The translations under genes were made by a program, and so were the position numbers. Of a DNA stretch of 64,000 nt, positions 45,260-54,594 are shown piece by piece. The notes beneath the pieces are model-generated. The model was given only the letters and a program-made list of their open reading frames with translations. It had not been told where the DNA came from and did not search any database. This stretch comes from Exiguobacterium chiriqhucha RW-2 (GTDB lineage Bacteria > Bacillota > Bacilli > Exiguobacteriales > Exiguobacteriaceae): NCBI RefSeq assembly GCF_000416965.1, contig NZ_ATCL01000009.1, positions 62,001 through 126,000 on the forward strand, given 5' to 3'. Position 1 is the first letter of the stretch. The number at the start of each line of letters is the position of its first letter.

Positions 45260-45634
45260 ATGATGTTCTTGGTAACGGGATATTTCAACGCTGACAAAAT
45301 GAACGAAAAGACCGACCTGGAAATCGATCAAATCATGGCTACGTGTGAACCATACTTACAGGAGCTATATGCAAGTGAACAGGTGTTGATGGATATGGGG
45401 CTTGAAGCGAGCATGAAACAACTCAAGCGGGAGTCACATCAGATTTCGATTACGGATGGGCCTGTTACTGAATCGAAGGAAGTCATGGGAAGTGCGTTCG
45501 TGATTGAAGCGTTGGATATGGAGGATGCGGTCAGAATCGCTTCCATCCATCCGACGACCCAAGTGCCCGAAGCGGAAGCATTAGGGTGGCGGCTCGAGAT
45601 TCGGCCGGTTCACTATTATCGGGAGCGAGAGTGA
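45260..45634 (+). CDS. YciI-like (YCII/DGPF) protein
   Basis: 124 residues of the ferredoxin-like YciI fold: MMFLVTGYFNADKM start, ITDGPVTESKEVMGSAFVIEAL (the DGPF-type motif ITDGPVTESKE) and IRPVHYYRE end. ATG at 45260 with AGAGGAGA 7 nt upstream; the in-frame GTG at 45230 lacks a site. Such proteins are small oligomeric enzymes or binding proteins of unclear function. Single-gene unit. Confidence 0.8.
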   Translation: MMFLVTGYFNADKMNEKTDLEIDQIMATCEPYLQELYASEQVLMDMGLEASMKQLKRESHQISITDGPVTESKEVMGSAFVIEALDMEDAVRIASIHPTTQVPEAEALGWRLEIRPVHYYRERE

Positions 45635-45662
45635 CATGTGTCATAAACATGGTTTTGTTTAG

Positions 45663-45697
45663 AAGCGAATTCCTCACAAGTGAGTTCGCTTTTTTTG
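45663..45697 (+). terminator. Terminator of the YciI-like gene
   Basis: AAGCGAATTCCTCAC / GTGAGTTCGCTT (with a small bulge) followed by seven T. Confidence 0.8.
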
Positions 45698-45761
45698 TCG
45701 TGAAACGAACGCCAGTCGGGTATGCTAAGTAAGAGAACACGTTTAGAAAGGGATGAAGCAT

Positions 45762-46736
45762 ATGGATCACTTGAACACGATTGACCCAGAAGACATCACC
45801 CGTATCGCCGTCGTCGGCGCTGGATGGGTCGGCGTCAGTTTCGCCTATCAACTGTCGATGGCCGCGCTCTGTGAAGAGCTCGTCTTGATTGATTCGAACC
45901 ACGCCAAGGCTGAAGGAGAGGCGATGGACCTCAATCACGGGATATCATTCGCCCCGAGTCCGGTCCGGATTTGGGCAGGTGACTACTCGGACTGCCGCGA
46001 CGCCGATATCGTCGTCATCACGGCCGGTGCCGCGCAAAAGCTCGGTCAGACCCAGATGGACCTCGCCGAACAAAATGCGAAGGTCATGCAACATGTCACG
46101 GAACAAATTATGGCGAGCGGATTCGACGGCATCATCGTCGTCGCGACGAACCCGGTCAATGTCATGGCACACGTCGTCTGGAAGGCGTCCGGCTTGCCGA
46201 AACATCGCGTTATCGGTTCAGGAACAGTCCTTGATACGGCGCGTCTCCGTTATAAGGTAGGCGAGTACTTCGACTTGTCGTCGCGGAACTGTCACGTCTA
46301 TTACATGGGTGAGCACGGTGCCGGGGGCTTCGTCGCCTGGGACAACGCCCGCGTTTACGGGAAGTCGATGAAGCAGCTACTTGAGGAGAATGAATCGTAT
46401 CGCCAAGAAGATTTGGACGCCATCTATCAAGGAGTCCGCGATGCGGCGAATCAAATCATCGAATATAAGAGCGCGGCGTACTACGCGATCGGGCTCGGGC
46501 TCCTCCGAATCGTCCGCGCCATCGTCCGGAATGAGAACTCCGTCGTGACAATCGGTGCCCATCTCGATGGCGAATACGGTGCCTCAGGTCTCCATATCGG
46601 CGTACCGGCCTTGATTGACCGGACTGGTATCCGCCAAATTATCGAGATTGAACTGACGGACGAGGAACAAGGACAGTTCGATGCCTCGGTCGGACGGATT
46701 CGCCAAGCGATTGACAACATCGAATCATCAACATAA
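45762..46736 (+). CDS. Lactate/2-hydroxyacid dehydrogenase-like protein
   Basis: 324 residues of the LDH/MDH family. NAD motif IAVVGAGWVGVSFAYQL, VATNPVNVM, GSGTVLDTARLRYKVGEYF (Asp168/Arg171 equivalents) and GEHG with the catalytic His are present. Two key positions differ: the mobile loop reads AQKLGQTQMDL where LDH has the substrate Arg (..GETRLDL), and GEHGDS is GEHGAGG. So it may act on another 2-hydroxyacid or be slow. ATG at 45762 has AGAAAGGG 9 nt upstream; ATG 45753 overlaps that site. Single gene, convergent with alsT through a shared terminator. Confidence 0.75.
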   Translation: MDHLNTIDPEDITRIAVVGAGWVGVSFAYQLSMAALCEELVLIDSNHAKAEGEAMDLNHGISFAPSPVRIWAGDYSDCRDADIVVITAGAAQKLGQTQMDLAEQNAKVMQHVTEQIMASGFDGIIVVATNPVNVMAHVVWKASGLPKHRVIGSGTVLDTARLRYKVGEYFDLSSRNCHVYYMGEHGAGGFVAWDNARVYGKSMKQLLEENESYRQEDLDAIYQGVRDAANQIIEYKSAAYYAIGLGLLRIVRAIVRNENSVVTIGAHLDGEYGASGLHIGVPALIDRTGIRQIIEIELTDEEQGQFDASVGRIRQAIDNIESST

Positions 46737-46741
46737 AAAGG

Positions 46742-46767
46742 ACCCGGCTGCAATCGCAGCCGGGTTT
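46742..46767. terminator. Terminator between the LDH-like gene and alsT
   Basis: Perfect ACCCGGCTGC / GCAGCCGGGT with AATC loop; A-run before and TT after, usable from both sides. Confidence 0.8.
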
Positions 46768-46771
46768 GTCA

Positions 46772-48154
46772 TTACGACGCCTTCTTCTCGGCGACGTCTT
46801 TCTTATAATATTTCTCGGACGTGAAGAACTCGGTCGTCAAGCGCTTCACTTCGCCGCTCAACATCAAGACGGCAATCATGTTCGGGATAAGAATCATCGC
46901 GAGCATCAAATCAAGGAAGTTCCAAATCATCTGTGCTCCACCGATTGCACCGATGACGATTGAGCCGATATAGACGACTTTCATCAGGAAGCCGGCCTTC
47001 AAACCGAATAAGTACTCGGCTTGGCGCGACCCGTAGAAGATGATGACGATAATCGTCGACAAGACGAAGAAGATGAGCGAGATTGTGACGAGCAGGCTAC
47101 CCGTGTACCCGAAGTACTGTTGGAACGCGATGGTTGTCAGGGCTGCTGGATCGTTCATCGCATCGGCCCGTGTCCATACACCGGACGACAAGACAACGAA
47201 CGCCGTCGTGCTACAGATGATGAGCGTATCGATGACGATCCCGATCACGGCCCAGAAGCCTTGCCGGACCGGATGATCCGTTTGCGCAGCGGCGTGGGCA
47301 ATCGGTGCCGTCCCGAGTCCTGCCTCGTTCGAATAAAGACCACGGGCGAAGCCCCAACGAATCGTCTCGGCGATGGCGGCACCAGCGAAACCACCGAGCG
47401 CGGCCATCGGTTGGAATGCGTATGAGAAGATGAGCCCGAGTACTTCCGGGATTTGTGAGAAATTCATCAAGACGATAATGAAACCGGCACCGACATAGAC
47501 GAGTGCCATCGCCGGGACGATGACTTCCGTCACTTTCGCGATGCGTTTCATACCGCCGAAGACGACGAGGGCGACGAGCCCGGCGACGATAATCCCGGTC
47601 ACAAGGGTATTGCCGTTGAACGTCTCTCTGACGGCCGAACTGACGGCGTTTCCTTGAACCATGATACTCGGGATGAGTTCGATCATGAGAGCGAAGGCGA
47701 ACCATGAGGCGAGCCATTTCAGCTTCAAGCCTTTCGCCATATAGTAGACGGGACCGCCGACAAATTCACCGGTCTCGTTCTTCTCGCGGTAACGGACGGC
47801 GAGGACGCTCTCCGAGAACTTGATGGCCATCCCGACGACGGCGATGACCCACATCCAGAAGATGGCGCCCGGCCCGCCGAACATGATGGCGGCCGGTACC
47901 CCGATGATATTGGCGGCACCGATCGTCGAAGATAAGGCTGACGTCAACGCCTGGCGGGGACTGATATCACCTTCACCTTTTGGTTTTTTGAAAACACTGC
48001 CTAACGTTTGTTGCATTATGTAGAGGGGGTATCGGAATTGGAAGAATCCTAAACGAATCGTCAAATAGAGTCCAGACAAAACGAGTAACGAGATGATTGG
48101 CACACCCCATAGCCAATCTGAAATTGTCGTCACCACAGTCACAAGTTGTTCCAC
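46772..48154 (-). CDS. alsT: Sodium:alanine symporter (AGCS family)
   Basis: 460 residues, about eleven helices. Family signature GGPGAIFWMWVIAVVGMAIKF with FVGGPVYYM and RGLYSNEAGLGTAPIAHAAA; takes up alanine or glycine with sodium. A terminator lies just behind its stop. Upstream, about 90 bp separate it from the divergent acylphosphatase gene. Confidence 0.92.
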   Translation of the reverse strand: MEQLVTVVTTISDWLWGVPIISLLVLSGLYLTIRLGFFQFRYPLYIMQQTLGSVFKKPKGEGDISPRQALTSALSSTIGAANIIGVPAAIMFGGPGAIFWMWVIAVVGMAIKFSESVLAVRYREKNETGEFVGGPVYYMAKGLKLKWLASWFAFALMIELIPSIMVQGNAVSSAVRETFNGNTLVTGIIVAGLVALVVFGGMKRIAKVTEVIVPAMALVYVGAGFIIVLMNFSQIPEVLGLIFSYAFQPMAALGGFAGAAIAETIRWGFARGLYSNEAGLGTAPIAHAAAQTDHPVRQGFWAVIGIVIDTLIICSTTAFVVLSSGVWTRADAMNDPAALTTIAFQQYFGYTGSLLVTISLIFFVLSTIIVIIFYGSRQAEYLFGLKAGFLMKVVYIGSIVIGAIGGAQMIWNFLDLMLAMILIPNMIAVLMLSGEVKRLTTEFFTSEKYYKKDVAEKKAS

Positions 48155-48246
48155 ATCACCACTCCTATCCAGTATTTTACTTATATATTGTTGCCTAACG
48201 AGACAGAGGCTAAACCCATTCTTTCAAATTAGAGGAGGAGACTTAT

Positions 48247-48519
48247 ATGAAACAAGCACAGCATCTTATCGTATCGGGCCGGGTCCAAGGGGTCGGCTTC
48301 CGTTACTTCGCGCAAGCGACTGCCCTTGAATACGGCATCACAGGTTGGGTCCGGAATTTGAATGACGGGACGGTTGAACTTCAAATCGAAGGAGACGCGG
48401 AGAGACTCGAATCATATAAACGCGCCCTCTATGACGGCAATCGTTTTGTCGGGGTCGAACGGATTGAAGCGGAAGACACGACGGTCGAATCATTCCGGAA
48501 GTTTGATATCCGTTATTGA
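48247..48519 (+). CDS. acyP: Acylphosphatase
   Basis: 90 residues. Substrate-binding VSGRVQGVGFRYFAQATA (Arg in GFR) and catalytic Asn in GWVRNLNDGTVELQIEG; hydrolyses acyl phosphates such as carbamoyl and 1,3-bisphosphoglycerate. AGAGGAGGAG precedes the ATG. Single-gene unit. Confidence 0.95.
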   Translation: MKQAQHLIVSGRVQGVGFRYFAQATALEYGITGWVRNLNDGTVELQIEGDAERLESYKRALYDGNRFVGVERIEAEDTTVESFRKFDIRY

Positions 48520-48641
48520 CCATTTTTCTCATTTACAGCTAGTCAATGAGTGTGACCAACCGATAATTTGTAAATTAAGGGAACGGTTCCATACAATAAA
48601 TCCACATTTCAAAAAAATAAACATCATTTTTATGGATAGGG

Positions 48642-48669
48642 TGGTCAAAAAAATGAAAGTGTGTATAAT
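48642..48669 (+). promoter_or_regulatory. brnQ promoter
   Basis: TATAAT at 48664-48669 with TGGTCA 16 nt upstream (48642-48647). The -35 match is weak, the -10 perfect. Confidence 0.6.
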
Positions 48670-48687
48670 GAAATAGACCAAGCGGTT

Positions 48688-48702
48688 TATTGTCAGAAAA
48701 TT
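48688..48702 (+). promoter_or_regulatory. CodY-type box of brnQ
   Basis: TATTGTCAGAAAATT matches AATTTTCNGAAAATT at 13 of 15 positions and lies about 12 nt behind the expected transcription start, a place where CodY blocks. CodY responds to branched-chain amino acids, the cargo of BrnQ. Confidence 0.65.
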
Positions 48703-48760
48703 TAGTCATTTGATTCATTGGGTAACACGGAAGGTATTACATGTATGTGGAGGTAGTTGT

Positions 48761-50080
48761 ATGAAAAAATCGACATTATTCCCGTTAGCATTCACGATTT
48801 TCGCATTATTCTTCGGGGCCGGGAACTTGCTGTTCCCACCGATGCTAGGTGCGATGGCAGGACAGAACCTCGTCCCAGCCCTAGTCGGCTTCGTCATTAC
48901 CGGCGTCGGGCTACCATTACTCGCGCTCTTCGCAGTCGCGCGGGTCGGCGGTGGATCTGACCAAATCGCTCGGTATATTCCGAAGCGACTTGCGCTCGTC
49001 TTGACGGGATTAATGTACGTGGCGATTGGACCGTTCTTCGGGATTCCTCGGACGGCAGCAGTCACGTATGAGATGGGAGTCGTACCGTTCCTCGGTGCGC
49101 CATCTACGCTCACGCTCGCAATCAGTTCAACTGTCTTCTTCGGTTTGACGTTCTTCTTGACGTTACGCGCTCAGAAATTGATTGAAGTCATCGGACGTAT
49201 CATCACGCCAATCCTCTTGCTCTTGCTTGCGGCAATTGGAATCACGAACCTCGTGGCTCCACTCGGGAAGCCGGTCGCACCAGCAGAAGGATATGAGACG
49301 TGGATTGGTGCCCTCGGGGAAGGCTTCAAACAAGGCTACTTGACGATGGACGTCTTCGGCGCTCTCGTCTTCGGTGCCATCGTGCTCGTCACGCTCAAAG
49401 CGAACGGTATGACGGACCAGAAAGAAGCATCTTCACTCCTTCGGACGTCTGGAATGCTCGCTGTCACATGTTTAATGCTCGTCTATATCTCGCTCGGGTC
49501 GATTGGAGCGAACATGACGGGCCAAACGGGAACGACGGACGGAGCAAGCTTGCTTCAAGCGTTTGCAGGTTCGTCTTTCGGACAAGTCGGAATGCTCGCG
49601 CTCGGGGCTGCGGTCTTCCTCGCTTGTTTGACGACAGCGGTCGGACTCATCACTGAGTTCTCACGCTTCATCAGCAACACGTTCGAATCACTCAAGTATT
49701 ACCAAGTCGTCATCGCGACGACGTTGTTCGGCTTCATGATTTCACTCGTCGGACTCGGTATGTTGATTGAAATCGCAGTACCGCTTCTCACGCTCTTGTA
49801 TCCGGTCATGATCGCACTCGTGCTCGTCTCGATTACGGAGCGGATTCAACGCAACCCGCATGTCGCGATGAAGGCGACTGTATATACGGCCCTCGTGCTC
49901 TCGCTCTTCGAGACGACACACGGATTGGCGCCGTCAGCAGTTACAGCTTGGATCACGAACTTGCCGATGGCTGAGATCGGACTCGCTTGGGCAGTTCCAA
50001 CATTGATCGTGTATGTGATCACACTGTTTTTACCGAAAAATCGTTCCAACCAATCACTCGCTCAATCACGCATCTCATAA
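48761..50080 (+). CDS. brnQ: Branched-chain amino acid transporter BrnQ
   Basis: 439 residues, twelve helices, LIVCS family. FALFFGAGNLLFPPMLGAMA at the N-terminus and GIPRTAAVTYEMGV are characteristic. Carries Ile, Leu and Val with sodium or protons. ATG at 48761 with GGAGG 7 nt upstream; the in-frame ATG at 48710 has none and would sit close to the operator. A CodY-type box precedes it. Confidence 0.93.
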   Translation: MKKSTLFPLAFTIFALFFGAGNLLFPPMLGAMAGQNLVPALVGFVITGVGLPLLALFAVARVGGGSDQIARYIPKRLALVLTGLMYVAIGPFFGIPRTAAVTYEMGVVPFLGAPSTLTLAISSTVFFGLTFFLTLRAQKLIEVIGRIITPILLLLLAAIGITNLVAPLGKPVAPAEGYETWIGALGEGFKQGYLTMDVFGALVFGAIVLVTLKANGMTDQKEASSLLRTSGMLAVTCLMLVYISLGSIGANMTGQTGTTDGASLLQAFAGSSFGQVGMLALGAAVFLACLTTAVGLITEFSRFISNTFESLKYYQVVIATTLFGFMISLVGLGMLIEIAVPLLTLLYPVMIALVLVSITERIQRNPHVAMKATVYTALVLSLFETTHGLAPSAVTAWITNLPMAEIGLAWAVPTLIVYVITLFLPKNRSNQSLAQSRIS

Positions 50081-50091
50081 GCAAGTGTTTG

Positions 50092-50124
50092 AACACCCAT
50101 CCTCTGGTCAAGGATGGGTGTTTT
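50092..50124 (+). terminator. brnQ terminator
   Basis: Perfect AACACCCATCCT / AGGATGGGTGTT with a 7-nt loop and TT run. Confidence 0.88.
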
Positions 50125-50194
50125 GCTGTCTTATCGTTTGCTCATTTCATTCATCAACAAGTAAAATGAAAGGATGAAAAGGAAGTGACATACA

Positions 50195-51376
50195 TTGACG
50201 ACTAAACAAAAGAAACAATTGGCGATTCTCATGTTGAACATGTTCATCGCTGTAGCAGGATTCGGGATTATCATACCGATTATTCCTGATTATTTGAAGA
50301 TGATTGGAGAAGGCGGAACCGCTGCCGGACTCATGATCTCTGTCTTTGCCGGGGCCCAGCTGCTCATGTCGCCGATTGCCGGGAAATGGGCGGACGTTTA
50401 CGGCCGCAGGCTCATGATCATCCTCGGACTCATCGGGTTTACCATCTCGATGGGCGTCTTTTACTTATCAGACAACTTGACCGTCCTGTTGATTTCACGG
50501 GCGATCGGCGGCGTCGGGGCCGCTCTCTTGATTCCGGCCATCTTTGCTTACGTGGCCGATATCACAACGCTCAAACAACGGGCGAAAGGGAACAGTTATA
50601 TTTCCGCGGCAATGTCGCTCGGGATTGTCATCGGCCCAGGAATCGGTGGTTTCTTCGCCGAATTCGGGTTGAAGGCACCGCTCTTGTTATCGGCGATCGT
50701 ATCATTCGTTGCCGTCATCTCGTCAATCATTCTATTGAAAGAACCGGACCGTGAACCGTATGTCCAAACGAGTGAGAGTGAATCGTTACCGCGTCAACTC
50801 GTGTCATCGACACGGAAACCGTATTTCTTCGTGCTCGTCATCAACTTGGTCATGGCGTTCGGTTTGATGGCATACGAGTCGGTCCTCGGTCTGTTCGTCA
50901 GTGAGACGTTCAGCGCAACGCCGCAACAAATCGCGGTCATGATCACCGGGACGGGAATCGTCAGCGTCATCGTCCAGCTGTTCGCGGTCGATCGTCTTGT
51001 CTCGCTGTTCGGTGAGATTAAAGTCGTGCTCATCTTTATCATGCTCGCTGCGCTCGGTTTCTTGTTCTCACTGTTTGCCGGGTCTTACACGATTTTCTTC
51101 GCGGTCACGTTGATTATCTTCTTGTCGACGTCAATTTTACGACCGGTATTGAATACGCTCGTATCGAAAATGGCAGATAAAGAGCAAGGGTTTGCGATGG
51201 GGATGAACAATGCTTATATGAGCATCGGGAATATCGTCGGACCAACGCTTGCCGGAATCGCCTTCGATATCGATATGCGCTATCCGTTTGTGATGGGGCT
51301 CGTCCTGTTGCTCGTGACGTTCGCGGGAACGTTGAATTGGTCGAAACGGAACACGGCGGCCACGTTCGAACAATAA
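50195..51376 (+). CDS. MFS multidrug-type efflux transporter
   Basis: 393 residues, twelve helices. AGKWADVYGRRLMIILG (motif A) and GPGIGGFFAEFGLKAPLLL (motif C, GxxxGPxxGG, specific for drug:H+ antiporters) place it near NorA/Bmr/TetA-type pumps. Start is TTG at 50195 with GGAAGTGA 6 nt upstream; there is no nearby ATG. The next gene begins 17 nt downstream and may be co-transcribed. Substrate unknown. Confidence 0.85.
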   Translation: MTTKQKKQLAILMLNMFIAVAGFGIIIPIIPDYLKMIGEGGTAAGLMISVFAGAQLLMSPIAGKWADVYGRRLMIILGLIGFTISMGVFYLSDNLTVLLISRAIGGVGAALLIPAIFAYVADITTLKQRAKGNSYISAAMSLGIVIGPGIGGFFAEFGLKAPLLLSAIVSFVAVISSIILLKEPDREPYVQTSESESLPRQLVSSTRKPYFFVLVINLVMAFGLMAYESVLGLFVSETFSATPQQIAVMITGTGIVSVIVQLFAVDRLVSLFGEIKVVLIFIMLAALGFLFSLFAGSYTIFFAVTLIIFLSTSILRPVLNTLVSKMADKEQGFAMGMNNAYMSIGNIVGPTLAGIAFDIDMRYPFVMGLVLLLVTFAGTLNWSKRNTAATFEQ

Positions 51377-51393
51377 GTTGAGGAGGGAATGTG

Positions 51394-52239
51394 ATGATTT
51401 ATGTCGGTGTGACGGGGTGGGGAGACCATGATTTACTGTATACGACCCCAGAAGAACGAAAACATAAACTGTCGACCTATGCGGGGCATTTCCCGACCGT
51501 TGAAATCGATTCCTCGTTTTATGCGATTCAACCGGTGAAGAATTACGAGAAGTGGAACTTGGAAACACCGGAGACGTTCCAATTCATCGTCAAAGTTTCC
51601 AGGGAAATGAGCGGCCATGACCGGGAGCCGAAGCTACCTCTCGCCGAGCTGTTCGAGCGGTATCGAACGTCTGTCGAACCGCTGAAACAAGCTGGGAAGC
51701 TACGAGCCGTGCTCGTCCAACTCCCGCCCTGGTTCGATGTCTCGAAGCCACATCTCGATTATTTACGGACGATCCGTGACGAGTTGCGCGACTATGACAT
51801 CGCCATCGAGTTCCGGAACCCGACGTGGTTCTCCGAGGCGTTCCGGGAGCGGACGCTCGCATTCTTAAAGGAACAACGCTTCATCAATACGATTTGTGAT
51901 GAGCCGCAAACGAAAGAGAGCAGCATCCCGTTCGTCCCGGTCGTGACCAATCCGGACGTGGCCGTCGTGCGCTTGCACGGCCGCAACACCGCCGGCTGGC
52001 TCCGAAAGCCGGGCATGACGAGCCAAGAATGGCGTCACGTCCGCTGCCTGTATCGCTATAGTGAGGATGAACTGCAGGAGCTCGCTGCGGCCCTCAAACA
52101 AGTCGATGAAACAGCGAAGTCGGTGTACGTCTACTTCAACAACAACTCGGCCGGCGACGCGGTACCAAACGCCAAACGGTTGATTGAGATTCTCGGTGCT
52201 GAATATGAACTCGCCCCGAGCCAAATCAGTCTGTTCTAG
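51394..52239 (+). CDS. DUF72 family protein (YecE-like)
   Basis: 281 residues, TIM-barrel-like. MIYVGVTGWGDHDLLYTTPE start, VEIDSSFYAIQP, FIVKVSREMSGHDR and VVRLHGRNTAGW are typical for DUF72. Function not established. ATG at 51394 with GAGGAGGG upstream. It sits between the MFS gene and yunD with gaps of 17 and 14 nt, so the three are probably one operon. Confidence 0.85.
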   Translation: MIYVGVTGWGDHDLLYTTPEERKHKLSTYAGHFPTVEIDSSFYAIQPVKNYEKWNLETPETFQFIVKVSREMSGHDREPKLPLAELFERYRTSVEPLKQAGKLRAVLVQLPPWFDVSKPHLDYLRTIRDELRDYDIAIEFRNPTWFSEAFRERTLAFLKEQRFINTICDEPQTKESSIPFVPVVTNPDVAVVRLHGRNTAGWLRKPGMTSQEWRHVRCLYRYSEDELQELAAALKQVDETAKSVYVYFNNNSAGDAVPNAKRLIEILGAEYELAPSQISLF

Positions 52240-52253
52240 GAAGGGGGATCGTC

Positions 52254-53594
52254 TTGAGAACGATTACGATGTTCCATTATAATGACTTACATTCGAAATT
52301 CCATAACTGGCCGCGGTTCGTCTCGTTTTTGAATGAGCATCGGACGGACGAGACGCTCGTCTTCGATCTCGGCGACCATGCCGATCGGACCCATCCGGCG
52401 ACAGAAGTGACGCGCGGACAAGTGAACGTCCGACTGCTCAATCGGATTCGACCGACGGCGGTCACGATCGGCAATAATGAAGGCATCACGTTCCCGCACG
52501 ACTGGCTCGCCCATCTGTATGACGAGGCCGCGTTCCCGGTCCTATTAGGGAACGTCTATCAAGCAGCTGGTGAACGACCGGAATGGGCGTCGGAGACGCT
52601 CATCGTCGAACGAGAGGGAATTCAGATCGGGCTGTTCGGAGTGACCGCTCCGTATGAAGAGCTTTATCCTGAACTCGGCTGGGCCATCGAAGCACCACAT
52701 GCGGCAACGGCGCGTGCCCTCGAGACACTTCGAGACTGCGACGTCATCATCGCGCTCAGCCATCTCGGCTTTTATGCCGACGAGCGGCTGGCCGAGGCGT
52801 TCCCAGAAATCGATGTCATCCTCGGAGCCCATACCCATCACGTGCTCGATGAGGGTGTCGTCACGAACGGCGTCCTGATTGCGCAGGCCGGCAAATACGG
52901 GCAGTACGTCGGGCAAATCGAGCTGACCATCGAAGGAAAGCAGGTCATCGAGAAACGGGCTTGTCTCCACGATGTATCGGAGCGCGAACCTGATGAAGCG
53001 ACGGTCGCGGTTCTAGCCGCAGAGTATGGTCAAGCCGAGCGTCTGCTCGATGTGACGATTGCCGAGACACCAGGTTATGAAAGTGACTGGTTCGGTCCGT
53101 CGGCCATCGGAGACCTATTGGCGAGCGGACTTGCGGACTGGTGTGACGCCGAGTTGAGTATTATCCCATCCGGTGTCTTGTTAGAAGGTTTGCGCCCGGG
53201 CCACGTCACGCTCAATATGTTGCACCGGATTTGTCCGCATCCGATCAACCCTTGTCTCTTGACGCTTGACGGGGCGACCCTCGTCCGATTTTTGAACGAT
53301 GTCCAAGAAGATGCGTTCACGACAATGCATGTCCGTGGCCTCGGTTTTCGCGGGACGGTGCTCGGTAGCCCGATCCTCCATGGAATCGACAGCCGACACG
53401 GTCGCTATTCGATCAATGGTGAGGAAATCAAGCTAGACGGGACGTATCGTGTCGCCACGGTCGACATGTTCACGTTCGGACCGCTCCTTCCGTATTTGGC
53501 CGATCAGCCGAAGCGTTACTTTATGCCGGAACTGCTTCGTGACGTGTTACGCGAGACGATCGTGACCCGTCATAATGCCATCCGAAAAGGATAG
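52254..53594 (+). CDS. yunD: Metallophosphatase/5'-nucleotidase family protein YunD
   Basis: 446 residues. FHYNDLHSKFHNW, VFDLGDHADRT, TIGNNEGITF, IALSHLGFYADE and ILGAHTHHVLDEG supply metal ligands (note GNNE where most relatives have GNHE); a 5'-nucleotidase C-terminal domain follows. Without a signal peptide it is cytoplasmic, unlike the secreted enzyme at 18053. TTG start at 52254 with GGAAGGGGGA upstream. Likely substrate UDP-sugars or nucleotides; unproven. Confidence 0.85.
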   Translation: MRTITMFHYNDLHSKFHNWPRFVSFLNEHRTDETLVFDLGDHADRTHPATEVTRGQVNVRLLNRIRPTAVTIGNNEGITFPHDWLAHLYDEAAFPVLLGNVYQAAGERPEWASETLIVEREGIQIGLFGVTAPYEELYPELGWAIEAPHAATARALETLRDCDVIIALSHLGFYADERLAEAFPEIDVILGAHTHHVLDEGVVTNGVLIAQAGKYGQYVGQIELTIEGKQVIEKRACLHDVSEREPDEATVAVLAAEYGQAERLLDVTIAETPGYESDWFGPSAIGDLLASGLADWCDAELSIIPSGVLLEGLRPGHVTLNMLHRICPHPINPCLLTLDGATLVRFLNDVQEDAFTTMHVRGLGFRGTVLGSPILHGIDSRHGRYSINGEEIKLDGTYRVATVDMFTFGPLLPYLADQPKRYFMPELLRDVLRETIVTRHNAIRKG

Positions 53595-53642
53595 GGACGG
53601 GACCGGTCGGCATGCTATGATAGAACAGTGGAGGTGTGAAAC

Positions 53643-54023
53643 ATGATTAGAGTGAATCGCCACGGCTATACCGTCATTGAAGAGAAACGTGACGGTTTTG
53701 ACGAGGAAGCGTTCATCGCACGCTATAGCGACGTGCTTGATAAATACGATTATATCGTCGGGGATTGGGGCCACGGACAGCTTCGGTTGAAAGGGTTCTA
53801 TGAGACGAAGTCCAAGTTCGCGACGTATGATAATCGAATCGATCACGTGATGGATTACGTGTATGAATACTGTAACTTTGGGTGCCCGTTCTTTGTACTC
53901 AAAAAAGAGACGGAAATCGATGAGGCGGAAGACGGTCCAGTCTTCGGTGGCACGAAACAACCGCTCAAACTGAAACGCAAATTCAATAAATCGGAAGAAG
54001 CCGAGCCTTCGACCGGTACATGA
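53643..54023 (+). CDS. yutD: YutD-like protein
   Basis: 126 residues: MIRVNRHGYTVIEEKRDGFD, YDYIVGDWGHGQLRLKGFY and YIYEYCNFGCPFFVLKK-like segment (YVYEYCNFGCPFFVLKK) define the YutD family. GGAGGTGTGAAAC precedes the ATG. Cytoplasmic, with a basic C-terminal tail. Function not known; it precedes yutE/yutF in the same chromosomal block as in Bacillus. Confidence 0.85.
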   Translation: MIRVNRHGYTVIEEKRDGFDEEAFIARYSDVLDKYDYIVGDWGHGQLRLKGFYETKSKFATYDNRIDHVMDYVYEYCNFGCPFFVLKKETEIDEAEDGPVFGGTKQPLKLKRKFNKSEEAEPSTGT

Positions 54024-54024
54024 C

Positions 54025-54050
54025 GCGCTGATGACATCAGCGCTTTTTTG
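54025..54050 (+). terminator. yutD terminator
   Basis: GCGCTGA / TCAGCGC with a TGACA loop and six T. Confidence 0.8.
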
Positions 54051-54188
54051 TTACATTTATTTTCCAAATGTTTCTTTTAGGTGAAAAGACGGTGTGACAG
54101 GTTTAGGGATAGGAAAATTGTGATAACTTATATTTAAGGTTATTGTTTCTGTTCGGGTTTTTGTGGGTTTTGGAAGTGAGGTGGAAGT

Positions 54189-54494
54189 ATGCAACACGTA
54201 CAAACGGCGACCGTCGGTGACCGCGATGACGTCCATAATCGAATTCATAATTTCGGCTTGGGCGTACTGGCGATGTTGTTCTTCGGGTTCGGGAGTATCA
54301 TGACGTTTTACTTCACCGCCGCAGTCCTGATTTATGAGGTTGTCCACGTCTTGCTAATCCGCCGCTTTGAATATCGTCAGGCGTTTTTGAGAAGCCGCCT
54401 CTTTAAAATTATTTCGTTGGCGGCAGTGGCCACAGGTGTGCTCTTATTTATCGTATCGATGTCACAGTTTTTCATGGGCAACGTCATGTATTGA
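54189..54494 (+). CDS. Small membrane protein of unknown function, 101 aa
   Basis: About three predicted helices (FGLGVLAMLFFGFGSIMTFY, FTAAVLIYEVVHVLLI, ISLAAVATGVLLFIVSMSQF) with a polar, His-containing N-terminus and a basic loop RRFEYRQAFLRSR. AGTGAGGTGGAAGT precedes the ATG. Single-gene unit. I do not recognise the family. Confidence 0.7.
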   Translation: MQHVQTATVGDRDDVHNRIHNFGLGVLAMLFFGFGSIMTFYFTAAVLIYEVVHVLLIRRFEYRQAFLRSRLFKIISLAAVATGVLLFIVSMSQFFMGNVMY

Positions 54495-54523
54495 AGGGAA
54501 AGGAAAAACCTTTTCCCTTTTTT
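54494..54523 (+). terminator. Terminator of the 101-aa gene
   Basis: AAGGGAAAGG / CCTTTTCCCTT with an A5 loop, then T-run. Confidence 0.8.
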
Positions 54524-54594
54524 CGTGTTTTTTTGAAACTTTTCGTGAAGTGATGACGTACACTGAAGAGAGAACTCAAAAAAGGATGATGAAA

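Noticed and set aside
48520-48760. T-box leader for brnQ
   Set aside because: No T-box sequence or specifier hairpin; a CodY-type box explains the region better.
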